Positions 1-13,500 of a DNA stretch of 30,862 nucleotides are shown here, in pieces. Location: positions 1 through 30,862 of the forward strand of contig JAHLKH010000251.1 in NCBI GenBank assembly GCA_025526915.1. The letters are read 5' to 3'. The notes beneath the pieces were generated by a model. The model did not search any database, was not told the DNA's origin, and saw nothing but the letters and a program-made list of their open reading frames with translations. The position numbers and the translations under genes were made by a program. Source of the stretch: Entophlyctis helioformis. Lineage: Eukaryota > Chytridiomycota > Chytridiomycetes > Chytridiales > Chytriomycetaceae. Each line of letters begins with the position of its first letter. The first letter of the stretch is position 1.

Positions 1-22
1 TGGTGTGGGTCAATGACTGCAG

Positions 23-1903
23 TGGGCTGGATTTCCCTTCGGTCGACTGGGTCATCCAGGTGGACTGCCCCGAAGACGCGGCCACGTACATCCACCGCGT
101 CGGTCGCACAGCCCGCTACGAGTCGGTGGGCCAGGCGCTGCTCTTTCTGCTTCCGTCCGAGGTCAAGGGCATGCTGGCTGCCCTCGAGGCCAAGAAGGTG
201 CCCATCCAAGAGCTCAAGATCAATCCGTCCAAGACGGTGTCGATCCGCGGCCAGCTGGCGTCGCTCTGCTCGCAGGCACCAGACCTCAAGTACCTGGGAC
301 AGAAGGCGTTCATCTGCTACATGCGGTCCGTGTACCTGCAGTCCAACAAGGAGATCTTTGATGTGTTTGCGCTGCCTGCCGAGGACTTTGCCGAGTCGCT
401 GGGTCTGCCTGGTGCACCGCGGATCAAGTTTATCAAGGTGCGGCTGGCATGGATGGTGCAGTGCATGGATGGACGGGAGATGTACATAGGCTGACTGGGT
501 ACCTGTGGACAGAAAACGGCCACCAAGAACGCGTCTCGCCAGTCGCTCGCGATCCAGAATGCCAAGGACGACGAAGAGGACGAGGCGTCGCTGTCTCTGG
601 CGCCGGCTGGATCGGCTGCAGCCAAGGCTATTGAGCGCGATTCCAAGGCCAAGGCCAAGGCTAATGCCGACGCTGCGGCTGCCAAGGCTAGTGCAGCAGC
701 AGACAGCGACGGCGAAGACAACGACGGCGACGAAGACGGTGCAGCTGCTCAAGACAAGCCCAAAGTACGTGTGCATGCCGCCGACACGAGACAGTGTGCG
801 AGATTGGAGGGACTGACGATTGCGATGCATGGTCGGACAACAGAAACCCAAGACCAAGATCGACAAGATGTTTGAGAAGAAGAACCTCACCGTGCTCTCT
901 GAGCACTATGCCAAGCTCAAGGACATGAGCGATTCCGACGAGGACGAGTTCCTGAGTCTCAAGCGCGCCAACCATGACATTATTGACGACGAGATGCCTG
1001 TACGTTCCCTATTGTGTGTGCGCGCGCATTCCTCGGACGTGGCGTGCTGATCCATGTGCATGCCGAATGTGAGCAGGCGAGCGCCATGTCAGACCTCACG
1101 CACCGCCAGCTGCTCAAGGCCAAGAAGAAGGAGCTCAAGGCACGCGGACTGGGCAAACGCATGATCTTTGACGAGGACGGCAACGTGAGTATCGTTTTTA
1201 TGTTTCCCCCATTGCCTGCCGGGTTTCATGCTCACAGGTGCACGTCCACACACACGCACGCACGCACACATGACCACAGGCGGTCCTCGCGTACAAGATG
1301 GAGACGCTCGACGAGTTCAACAAGAGCCAGGACATTGACGAGCGGCGCCAGACGTTCCTTGACGAGACGGCGGCCAAGATGCGCAGTGCGGACGCAGTGG
1401 ACCGCGCCGCGGCACGCGAGCGGCTGCGCGAGAAGAAGCGCGCGCGCAAGCTCAAGGAGAAGAACGAGCGGCGCGAGGAGAGCGGCCCTGTTGACGGCAG
1501 CGGTGGCGTGACGCTTGGCTCCGGCGACTATGACAGCGAGGACGATGACGATGAGGATGATGGCGACGACAACGGCTTTGACGAGGACAGCGGCAGTGGC
1601 AGCGACGAGTATGACAGCGAGGATGACGGTGAGGGCGACGCCAACAGCGATATCGACATGGACGAAGACAACCAGCCGGTTGCTGCACCTGCCAGCCGCG
1701 CGACCAAGACGGCGGGCAAGACGACTGCCAAGCGGTCGGCGGCAACGCGCGACACCGAGTCTGACACGGACATGGCCGGTGCACCGTCGGCACGCCAGCC
1801 AGACGACGAGCAGGAGCGCGCACTCAAGCGGCCCAAGAAGATGCTCAAGAACCTCAACACGGCGTCGCTCGAGGACCTTGCGCTACAGCTGCTCGGCAAC
1901 TGA
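23..1903 (+). CDS. DBP4: ATP-dependent RNA helicase DBP4 (DDX10-like), 3' part
   Basis: C-terminal part of a nucleolar DEAD-box helicase of 18S rRNA/small-subunit processing; the 5' part lies outside the window. Exons read 23-437, 513-764, 844-999, 1077-1184 and 1280-1903, all rejoining in one frame with GT..AG introns of 75-95 nt. Bases 1-22 look like the end of an intron: the CAG ends at 22, and the next base completes the Arg codon of motif V (RGLDFP). Motif VI is HRVGRTAR, followed by the ELKINPSKT / LKYLGQKAF block of the DUF4217 domain typical of this family. A later exon has the DBP4-like [17 protein letters not shown] block. The last exon is Lys/Arg-rich, then strongly acidic (Asp/Glu/Ser/Gly), as in nucleolar proteins, and ends with a short conserved-looking helix (LEDLALQLL). 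It is convergent with the DLD gene. The family assignment is strong; the exon 4 acceptor is less certain than the others. Confidence 0.9.
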
Positions 1904-1935
1904 GTGCTCGTGTGTCTGCGAGTGCCCGGTGCAAC

Positions 1936-1941
1936 AATAAA
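1936..1941 (+). terminator. Polyadenylation signal of DBP4
   Basis: A canonical AATAAA lies about 33 bases after the DBP4 stop codon, inside the 166-base interval between the convergent DBP4 and DLD genes. No matching AATAAA is seen for the minus-strand gene in this short interval. Confidence 0.5.
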
Positions 1942-2069
1942 GCATGAGCATAAGGTGCATCTTGTGTGTATTTCAGGCATAAAGAAGTGGCGAGCGGGGG
2001 TGTCGGGTGTCGGTAGGCACGGCACGCGAATCAACGGCAGGGACGAGGGGATGCGATGGCGGGGCAGGC

Positions 2070-4703
<2,634 letters not shown>

Positions 4704-5213
4704 TCGTGGGTGCGGGTCTGTGCGGGACGGCGCACGGCAGGAGGGGGCAGGGACGGCAGCGACGGCGAGGACAGCAGGCGGGGCAAGGCGGGGACGGCGG
4801 GCAAGCAAGAGTCAGACGCCAGCGTGGACGGCCCGTGGATCACATCCACAAGCACATGCACGCACACAGGGTGACCAGCACGCAGCCGCGCCAACCTACG
4901 TTGTGGGACTTGATGGGAAACTGTGGAATGCGTGTTGCAGGGCTTATTGGAGGGCGTGTGGCTGCCAATCGGCGGGCGACCTCGCAGGGCACTTTACCAG
5001 CATGCCGCCGTGCATCGCAGCCAGTGGAAGGACACGGCTGCGGCAGTGCCGAGCAGCAGCGTGATCTTTGCCTGTTGGCGGCAGCCAGACACAAAGCAGA
5101 TCTGCGATGTGATCCATTCCTCAAAGCATCTCGGCAGCTAAGTTCACCAGCATGTCACTTTGCATACAATTCAAGCAGAATGCTGGACCACACGAGAGAC
5201 CCACTGCATCCTT
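4704..5213. other. Intergenic: DLD upstream region and ankyrin-gene 3' flank
   Basis: 510 bases without a supported gene. It must hold the DLD promoter on the minus strand, but I see no convincing TATA or CCAAT element. It contains one copy of a 51-bp repeat (5043-5093) whose sister lies on the far side of the ankyrin gene. Confidence 0.5.
5043..5093 (+). repeat. 51-bp direct repeat, copy 1 (flanks ankyrin gene)
   Basis: Matches 7724-7774 in the same orientation at about 47 of 51 positions, sharing the core TGCCTGTTGGCGGCAGCCAG. Similarity stops abruptly on both sides. It lies 120 bp beyond the stop of the ankyrin gene. Confidence 0.75.
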
Positions 5214-7252
5214 TCATTCCCATCTCCAAAACGCCGTTTTGCCAAGATCGGGGAAGTTGGTGACCGACTCGTCAAGAGGCGGCGCAGACGGGTCAGCGAT
5301 GGATGCATAGGCGTCCGTCATTGCCTCCAGACACTTCATCTGGATTGTTGTCCTCTGAGTGGCCGGCAGACGCGTCAACGTGTCACAAACCCAGGGCCCC
5401 AAACGAGCAAGGTCGTGCACCGTCAACTGGTCGAGGCAGTTCTTGAGAAGAAACCGGATGGGCTTTTCACGGCTGTGTGCGAATGCATCGTCGATTGCCT
5501 TGCGTGTGAATCCTTCTTGGCGATGTGCAAGCAGCCACTCGGCAACCTCCACACATTAGTGCCATACAGACGATCCAGCACACGATCCAGTGCCTTGGTC
5601 GTGCATCCTTCGGTGCGGTTCTCGTGGAGCCAAACAACAACATCCAGTCGTCCCCACAACGCTGCATTGTCCATCGCGTCCGTTGTACATCCATATCCGT
5701 GCTCGTGCAGCCACTTGACTCGTGGCAGATCGCCAAGACGAGCAGCAAGGTCCATCGCGCGTGTCGAGCATCCCTCGCCTCGGTTCTTGTTGAGCCACTC
5801 GAGCATCTCCAGCCCTCCTGCTCTCTTGTGGAGAAAGTGGCTCTGCGGCAAATGAATCCAACTTTTTGTAGCCAAGATTGTCCCATCCCGAACCCGTGCA
5901 TCCCTCCTGTCTGTTGGCATGGAGCCACTTGACCATGTCGTAATGCCCATACTGCAAAGCCCAGTCCATCGCCCAGGCCGTGCATCCATATCCATGCTCG
6001 TGCATCCACTGCACCACTGCAATACGTCCACAACCAGCAGCGCGATCCATTGCATCATCAGTCCCCTGGTATCCCTTGTCGTGCAGCCAGATGACAACGT
6101 CCAGGAACCCGCCCTCTGCCGCCCATGCCATCGCCCACTCGGTGCAGTCCAACTGTGTGTTGCCCCATAGCCACTCCAGCATGTCCAGCCGCCCGCCCAT
6201 TGCCGCCCAGTCCATCGCATTGTCCGAGCACGCGTCGCTGCCCGCCTCGTGCAGCAGCTTGAGCACATCGAAATGGCCGCGATACGCCGCATAGTCCATC
6301 ACGAGGACATTGCGCTCATTGTTGCTATACTGATCGCCAACATAACCATAGATGAGCCGCAAACGCCGCACATCGACCGTCTTGCGCTCGAAGATGAGAT
6401 GCCGGAGGAGATCCGTGTAGCCATACTCGATGGCAGCGCGCGCCATGTTGATGGAGAGGTCAAAGTCCAGCAGGTCGAACCAGCAGTGTCGCATTGGGAT
6501 GTGGATCAAGTGATACTCTTCCATTGTATGCTTGAGAGGCTTCTCCGCTTGCTGCTCGTTTGGTTGCTGCTCGTTTGGTTGCTGCTCGTTGTTGTTGACA
6601 GGCACAGGACCGTCCTCGGGATTGATCTGTGGCTCCTCAACGCCTTGCTGCTGCTGATCGCCGAGACCGTCGATTGTCGCGTTTGGTGCGGGCTGGTCTG
6701 CATCGCCAGTGACTGCATCTCCGTTGACAACCGCCTCGTCGCCGTACACGTTCGCCAAAAGGTCTTTTTCCTTGTTCCGAGACGGCTGATTGTGATTAGG
6801 TGCCACTAAGCAGAGCCGCTTGTACATGGACCGAGTCTGCACGTAGTCCATGCTGTTTTCGCGGAAGAATATTGGATGCTGTCGTTGTGGACGAGGACAG
6901 TAGAGATAGAGTACATCACGGCCGTAAAAAGGAGGCAGCCGTGCCAGATCGCCTTGCCACTCGAGCTTGAATGCGTCGCACCACACGAATGTGCAAACGC
7001 TTCCATTGGCGGAATTCCTCTCGGCGAGTGTTGGCTCGTCGCCGCACAGAAACCGAGTGAGCGGGCCAGCGAACCGGAGGATGCGCAGCTGCAGCTCCCT
7101 TGGCAGCCTGTCCCACAGACTGGACAGCGGCTGGCCGACTTGTTCAGCGGCCAATGCGTCGACTGGTTGCTTGGATGGCTCCGACTTCTCGTCATCATCA
7201 CGGCCACTGAGGTTAGGGTCGTTATCTCGATATTGAACTCAATGACTGACAT
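5214..7252 (-). CDS. Ankyrin-repeat protein with F-box-like N-terminus, frameshifted
   Basis: Unnamed member of a diverged ankyrin family. The largest uninterrupted part (about 7199-5556) begins with an Asp/Glu/Lys-rich segment, then LWDRLPRELQLRILRFAG, which resembles an F-box helix. A Gln/Asn/Glu linker with NEQQP repeats (about 6540-6590) follows. From about residue 230 there is a run of ~33-residue ankyrin units of the form AMDWAA..G.LDMLEWL / HEHGYGCT. Ankyrin units continue in a second frame (about 5850-5560: LEMLEWLNKNRGEGC) and then a third (5552-5214: VEVAEWLLAHRQEG), ending in a non-ankyrin tail. A third break near 7221-7228 separates the only plausible ATG (7252, MSVIEFNIE) from the rest, since no in-frame ATG precedes the F-box-like part. 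No introns are evident. The ankyrin fold is clear. An adaptor role (substrate binding for ubiquitin ligase) is only inference from the F-box-like start. It could be a decaying paralogue or an intact gene hit by sequence errors. Confidence 0.7.
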
Positions 7253-7919
7253 GGTGCCGAGCAATGAGATGCCGCTGTCGCCGAGGATGAGCAGGGTCCT
7301 TGGACGCCGAACATCGCAAACGACTCTCTTCCAGGGAGCGGATACAGCGTGTCGTAGTACCACGCCAGTGCCTTTATCATCTGGCATGCTCGCTCCGGCG
7401 TTGCTGCTGCAACACGGCTGCAAGCAGCCTGGTAGTCCACGGCCGCGCTGTCGCAAACAGTCTTTCGAGTGTCGCTGCCTGACGCTCGCTTGCTTGACGC
7501 TCGTCTGCTCGACGCTCGTCTGCTGGCTCTCGCATTGTTGCATTTCGCGGCAAACTAAGCGCGTCACGCGCACTCACAAACACAGGCGTCATCATGCGAA
7601 GCCAGCCATACATGCACAGAATGCCAACAGCAAGCACACCACGCTCCTTCCTGGCAGAATACAGCCTATCGGCAAGACAACGGCAGATGCCAAGTTCGAC
7701 GGTCTCTTCTGGTGTATCTGAATGCAGTGGCGAGCAGCAGAGTGATCATTGCCTGTTGGCGGCAGCCAGATACATACGAAGAAGAACGGCATTGCCGCAG
7801 ATCCGGAATGGGGATCGAATGCCGCAGCAGCATTGGCATTGGCATTGCTTCGGAAATGACATGCATCAATTCGCCACTTGACACAATCCCCAACATCGCC
7901 CATTGAGCAGTCGCCGCGG
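7253..7919. other. Divergent intergenic region, ankyrin gene / INSIG gene
   Basis: 667 bases between divergently transcribed genes. It holds tandem copies of a CTCG(C/T)(T/C)TG(C/A)TTGACG-like unit (about 7476-7535, GCTCGTCTGCTCGAC pattern) and the second copy of the 51-bp repeat (7724-7774). No gene is supported. Open frames here lack any recognisable protein. Confidence 0.45.
7724..7774 (+). repeat. 51-bp direct repeat, copy 2 (flanks ankyrin gene)
   Basis: Sister of 5043-5093, about 47/51 identical, same orientation, 2.68 kb apart. It sits about 470 bp upstream of the ankyrin ATG and 145 bp upstream of the INSIG ATG. Confidence 0.75.
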
Positions 7920-9381
7920 ATGGACCGATCAACAACGCCGTCGCCGCCGCCGGGCCAGGCCGCCATGCGGGCTTCCAAGGCCACACAGACACCGCCGCGC
8001 ATGGCCCGCAGGTCGTCGACCACGACCATCACCATCCGCAACAGCACGCTGCGCTTCGCCTACAACCTGCTCGTGCTCTTTGCCGTCGGGTCGCTGCTGT
8101 CGCTGCTCGTCGACTCGCTGCAGCGAAGCCATGAAATCACAAAGTGGCCGTCGCCGTCGCCGTTATCGTCGTCGTCGACGGCCGGTGCTGGTGCTGGTGC
8201 TGGTCTCGGTGGATCTGCCAGTGTCGGTGCCGGCATCGCCGTCCACACAGCGTCTGACGGGCAGGCTAGCGGGCACCGTGGTCACCGAGGACACCGAGGC
8301 CACGAATTGGGACATGGACCGTCGCACGGATCAGCAGCGCAGCCTTCATCCAACCCCAACCCCAGCAGCAGCAGCAGGAGCAGCGGCAGCAGCTCCAATA
8401 GCAACAGCGACACTGCAGCGGCATCCGGCAGCCAGCCACGGCCGCAACTGCTGCAACCGCCGCAACCGCAACCGCCCGCATCGCCCTTGTCCAGCACGGC
8501 CGGCCTTGGCGCTGCGCTGCCGCTGCTGTCGTCGGCCGGCTGGGTGCCGCTGTCGAGCGGCCTGGCCGCCTGCCTGGTCGGCACGCTGTATCCGCTGCTG
8601 GACCACCTGCTGCTCAATCCCGTCGACGCCAAGTTGCTCAAGCGCACCTGGTCGAGCACGCTCAGGTGTGTGTCTGCATGTGTCTTCATGCATGCCTGCC
8701 CATGTGCCCATCTGCCCATGTGTCCATGTGCTTGTGCGAGCGTCGCAGCGGGCTGTCAACAGACGGCGTGGGGCTGCGCGGCCATTCCCCGCCCGCCCAG
8801 AAGCCCCGCCTCTTTTTGGTGCTTTCACGTGACGCTTGTGTGTGCGAGAAATGCCGCGTCTGCTGATGCTCCGCCGGCCTGCCTGCTGCCTTGCGGGCCA
8901 ACTTGCGGAACAAAGGACTGTGTGACTGACTGACTGACTGGCTGACTGACTGGATCCGCGGCTCATCTCCTGCTGGCACAGGTGTTGCGGCGGCTTCATA
9001 GGCGTGTCATATGCTGCCTCTGTAAGCCCTCCTTGCTCTTGCTTGCCAACGATCCACTGCCAACGATCGACTGCCACTGATCCACTGACACACCTGCAAC
9101 CCAATGCACAGAAACTGTCACTGTCCAACAGCCTGCAAATGTCGCTCACTCTCGCGCTCCTGGCGGTCGGCCTGTGGTTCGTCTTTGACCGCACGGTGCA
9201 CGGATTCATGGTGTCGTTTGCCGGCGCGTCCGTGGGCACATTTGTCGTGCTGCTCCTTGTGGACCAAGGCGTGTACAGCTTCACACAGGCGGATCTGTGG
9301 GGCGTGCGATCGTGGTTCCCGTGTATACTGTACTCGTCGTGTGTGTGTATCGGCGCGATTGGCCGGCAATTGTCGTACTGA
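7920..9381 (+). CDS. INSIG: INSIG-family ER membrane protein
   Basis: Insulin-induced-gene family protein of the endoplasmic reticulum. Family members bind sterols and control SCAP retention and/or HMG-CoA reductase stability (Nsg1/Ins1 in yeasts). Exons 7920-8665, 8982-9021 (40 nt) and 9112-9381 rejoin cleanly to give 351 aa. A first hydrophobic helix lies at about residues 46-66 (FAYNLLVLFAVGSLLSLLV). A Ser/Pro/Gly/Gln-rich linker of about 140 residues follows, then the INSIG core from residue 208: WVPLSSGLAACLVGTLYP, WSSTLRC, GVSYAASK, SLTLALLAVGLWFVFDR, and RSWFPCILY...IGRQL at the end. The GLWFxFDR, LLVDQGVY and RSWxPC blocks are family hallmarks. The first ATG after upstream stops was chosen. 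The long low-complexity linker between helices 1 and 2 is larger than in the vertebrate proteins. Which sterol regulator it partners cannot be seen from this window. Confidence 0.9.
8924..8952. repeat. (GACT)n microsatellite in INSIG intron 1
   Basis: Tandem GACT units with one GGCT interruption, about 30 bp before the exon 2 acceptor in the 316-nt first INSIG intron. TGACTGAC copies could serve as branch-point sequences. Confidence 0.7.
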
Positions 9382-9682
9382 TGAGGACTCTTCCCATTCC
9401 TCACGGTTGTAAGGGGGACGGTCCACGCTCTCAGCTAGGCCTGCACCGTTCTCCTCTGTCCCCGCCCGCGCCTTGATGCACAACACTGGCCCTGTGCACG
9501 GCCGCCACTGGCTTTTTTGCATCCTGCGTTGCCAGCATTGCACCCTGTTCCGATATTCTTAGACGCCCCCACACAACCCACACAACCCAGCCGATCTCAG
9601 CCGATGTCAGCCAGCCCCAACCCTCTGTCCCACTCGCCCGAAAATGTACAGTCTCCCCCTCTTTTACAGCGTCCCGTCCCTT
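9382..9682. other. Intergenic region between convergent INSIG and DTD genes
   Basis: 301 bases of shared 3' flank. I see no gene, no AATAAA on either strand and only short runs (ACACAACCC, GCCGATCTCA/GCCGATGTCA pairs). Confidence 0.4.
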
Positions 9683-10467
9683 TTATGTTTTCTGTTCCGT
9701 GTCGAATATGAGAGTGACGGGTCCGTCGTTGACAATCTCGACGGCCATCATGGCGCCAAACACGCCGTCTGGCCGTGCATGCATGCATGGATTCGAGTCA
9801 GCCAGTCAGCAGCCACACACCACACGACATCATGGAGCCCCACAGCACCTTGGATCCGATCGTCGCTGTACTGGCTGCGCATCTTGGACAGAAACGTCTC
9901 GTACATGTCGCGGCTCCTGTCGCTCTTCATGGCTGTGTGCCCGGCTAGCACGTCAGCTCGCAGCTACGAATGCAGACACACAAAGCGATGAACGCACGCA
10001 CCGACGTGGAAATCCGGCTTCGTGCCCTTGGCCGTGCGGCCGTACAGCGTAAACTGGCTCACGCACAGCACCGACCCGCCCGTCTCGGTCACGTTGGCCG
10101 ACCACGGCTTGGACTTGGTGCCAAACACCCGGACCGACAGCAGTTTCTTGACGCTGTAAGCCGGCGGTTGTGAGTCGCATGCGGCGGCGGTTGTGAGTGG
10201 TGGTGGTGGTGGTGGTGGTGGTCGTAGTGGAGGAGGTGGAGGAGAACAAGACCGACAACGAGGGCACGCACATGTAGTCCACGTCGGCTATCGTGTCGCT
10301 CTCTTTGAGACCCACGAGCACGCAGAGACCCGGGCCGATTGCGCTGACCACCGTGCCGTCCACTGGCCAGCCGTGTCAGCCATCCGTGTGTGTGTGTGCG
10401 GCCATGTGCGAGTCGAGTGTGTACCGGTCACGGAGGCTCTCGTCACGCGCTGCAGCACGGCCCGCAT
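9683..10467 (-). CDS. DTD1: D-aminoacyl-tRNA deacylase
   Basis: Chiral proofreading enzyme that hydrolyses D-aminoacyl-tRNA (and Gly-tRNA-Ala) in the cytosol. Five exons, in transcript order: 10467-10425, 10362-10272, 10153-10002, 9932-9849, 9768-9683, sum to 456 nt and give 151 aa, the normal family length, with no frame break. The N-terminus [14 protein letters not shown] is canonical. The active-site motif SQFTLYG is in exon 3 and the Gly-cis-Pro motif NDGPVT is near the C-terminus in exon 5. An alternative acceptor 9 bp upstream of exon 4 would add three residues. The chosen one restores the usual FHVAMKS spacing. It lies 78 bp downstream of the COPB1 stop on the same strand, so its promoter must be in that gap or inside the COPB1 3' end. 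Confidence 0.93.
10197..10244. repeat. (GGT)n microsatellite in DTD intron 2
   Basis: About ten GGT units followed by GGA-rich sequence inside the DTD intron 10154-10271. On the transcript strand this is an ACC-rich tract. Confidence 0.75.
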
Positions 10468-10545
10468 TGTCAGATGGTGCACAAACGTTGGGCAATATTC
10501 GACGGACGCTTTCATTCGCCATGCTGGCTATGCTGGCTGTGCAGG

Positions 10546-13500
10546 TCATGCTGGCATGCAACACATTGCCCATCGGCGCACAACACGGATCAGTGGCCAA
10601 CAGCAGCAGGAGCAGGAGCAGCAGGAGCAGCAGGCAGCAGAGCAGCGAGAGCCCTTTTGCGACGTGGTGATCTTGTCGCCAAGAGACAAGGCAATGCCCT
10701 GCGTCTTGCTTCTTATCCGGATATGCCCAATGATCTTGTCGGCGCCCGTGAGCTCCAGACAGATGTTGGCGAGCGCGTCCTCGCCAAAGATGAGCGCGCG
10801 TACAGGTTGGCCGCAAGGAACCCGCACTCTCCCGCAAGCGCGTGCTCGGGCGTGAGGCAGTTGAGGTTGGTGGATTTCATGATATGGCCCAGGTACGCTC
10901 GCAGATCCCTGTGTCCACCGCGTGTCCATGCATGCGTGTGAGTGAACACGTCAACCACGCAGGCACTGCACACCATCGAGACGCAAGCGACTCACGTCAT
11001 GTTGGTGTTGACATTGACCTTGTTCTCCCACTCAAACTCGCTCCACATGAGGCGGAACTGCGTCTCCGTGCAGGTGGCCGGCTTGATATAGTCCATAATG
11101 TCAATGTGGATGTCGTTGAGGATGACGCAGTGCGCCTCGATGCTGGTCGGCCCGTCGTACACAATGTTGCCGTAGATGACTCCCGTCTCGGTCGACGACA
11201 CCTTGATGTTGGCCTTGATCGAGTGGAAGCCGCGCGGCGCAATCGTGTGCGGCTGCGGGCGCTCTACCAGCTTGAGATCGCCGAGCGTCGAAAACTCGAC
11301 CGTCATGTTCTGCAGCGTGTCGTTGGTCTGGTTGACGACGAGAATGTCTGTGCAGGTGCCGCCATGGCGCAGGGTCAGCACGGCGTTCGCGCAGTGCCAA
11401 CTCTGTCAGCCGCAAACAGACTCACCAAGCAGAATGTCGTACTGGTGCACCGTCACGTACGCCTCGGCGTACACGGGATCAGAGTAACCCGTGAGCTGCA
11501 CAACACGGTCGAGCTTGGACACGTACTCGTCGCCGCGGTCCGCAGATCCGGTCGCGCGCATCAGGTCGGTCTCGACCTCGTCGGTGCCCTCGCCCAGCGC
11601 CTTTTTGGTCTTGAGGAACCGGAACGAAATGACATCGTCCGTCTGCACCTTGACGCCCTGCTTCTCCTTGTTCTTCTTTTGCTTGGTTTTCTGCAGATCC
11701 AACCCGGCCAACGCATGTCAGTTGGCTGTGCGCGTGGCCATCGAGAGTGGGCAGCCAGGGAACTGGGCAGGGTCACGGCACACGCGATGTTACCTCGCTC
11801 GAAGTAACAAGGCTCGTGAATGCTGCGCGGCAGTCTTCGAGGAACGCCGACGTCATGGACGCCTCGGGCGGCGATGTCGACAGCAGACGCAGGCACGTGA
11901 GGATGCGCGAGTTGGAGTCCTCGTCAATGTGCGCCGTCACAATCTCCGACTTGCCCACACGCAGAATGCTCGTCATGATGAGCATCGCCTCGGTCTTGAC
12001 GGCGTTGCTCTTGGCCGGGTGGTTGATGAGTGAGCTGTAGCGCAGCGCCAGCTTGGTAAGCGCCGTCGAGAGGACAGCGCCAACGAAAAAGTCACCGCCG
12101 AGGATCAGGGCTGTGCGACAATGGTGGGGTGAGTACACGGGTGAGACTCTGCAGCCAAGCAGCACACAACTGACCACGCAGAGGAGGCTTGGAAGAGAGC
12201 TTGGAGGGATCAATCTTGCCCAGCGTCGTGGCGAGCGCACTCTCGGTGGCATAGGTGCCGTCGGCCAGCACACGAGGCGCACCGCCCGAAGCAGGCTTCT
12301 TGTCCTTGCCGTCAGCAGCCGGCTGAGCATGGTCGCCGTCGTGGTGCTGCTCTTCCAGCAGACGCTGCTCGGCGGCGAGGATGGGCACCTCTCCAATGGC
12401 AGCGCGGATCTGTCTGAACGCCTCCTCGATCGTCTTGAGATCGGCAGCGTACTCGCCAATGATCCAGAGAGCGCCACGGAACACACGGCCAGTGCGCATC
12501 TCGTGGAAGGTGTCGAGCAGACGCGAGATGATGGGCACGCGCAGCTGCGGGAACTTTTCAACCACCTCACTGGACATGGCATGGCACCGAGTCAGATGCT
12601 GGTGGGGTTGGCCGAAACCCTCCAGCGCGCGTCATGGCTTACCGCACAAACGACACGACATCGACGGCCGACGCCGTGTTGGAGTCGCCCAGGAACTCCA
12701 TGAGCACGTGCACGACACTGTCGGCCACCTCGGAAAACTTGATGGCGCACGAGTGGATGGCCTGGATGATGAGCTGGCGGTACTCGTTGTTCTGTCCGCG
12801 GCATCGCCGAGAGCAGCGCGGGTCAGTCTTGCTCAAGCGGGATCGAGTGCCCATGAGACAAGTAGCAGACGGACGCACCTTTTCATAGTCCTGGTCGTGG
12901 GTCTTGAGCAGCTCCTTTTTGAGGAACGACACGACCTCGTCGACGTTGCGGCTGGACACGAGCTCCATGGCCATGCTCAGACACTTTTTGCGGACCTCGA
13001 TGTCGGGACTGGAGACCACGCGCAGAATGTCCATGACCTGCTCGTCGAGCACGCGGTCGTGCTTCTCGCGCAGCTCGTTGATGCGGTCGAGCACAATGAG
13101 CTTGACGTTGTTGTCGGCCTCCTTGACGGCAAGCTCGATGTAGCACGAGACAGCCGCCTTGATGGCCGAGACGTGCGACGTGAGGTTGACGAGCGTGGAG
13201 GCGGCCTCGTAGCGGACCGAGGCCGACGACACGGTGAGCAGCATAAAGATGGTCTGAATGTACTTTGCCTGCTCGACGCGTCAGCGTGTCTGTCGCAGAG
13301 GAAAGAAAGAGGGACAATTGTGGACAGACAGACAGACAGGCAAGCCGACAAACACCGCACCTTGTCGGCAGTCGGGTTGCGCGAGTCCTTGCGGATAAGC
13401 TCAATGACGGCTAGCTGAAAGGTCTCGTCCAGGTTGACAATCTGCTGCGAGATGGTGTTGAAGAACTGGACGGCCACGGACAGCTTGGAGTTGACGAGCA

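Noticed and set aside
1..22. Possible extension of the DBP4 reading frame upstream of motif V
   Set aside because: The residues read from these bases do not fit the helicase motif. A CAG acceptor at 20-22 followed by the last base of an Arg codon explains the sequence better as intron.
12381..13418. 345-codon plus-strand open frame inside COPB1
   Set aside because: Antisense shadow of well-conserved COPB1 exons and crosses their introns.
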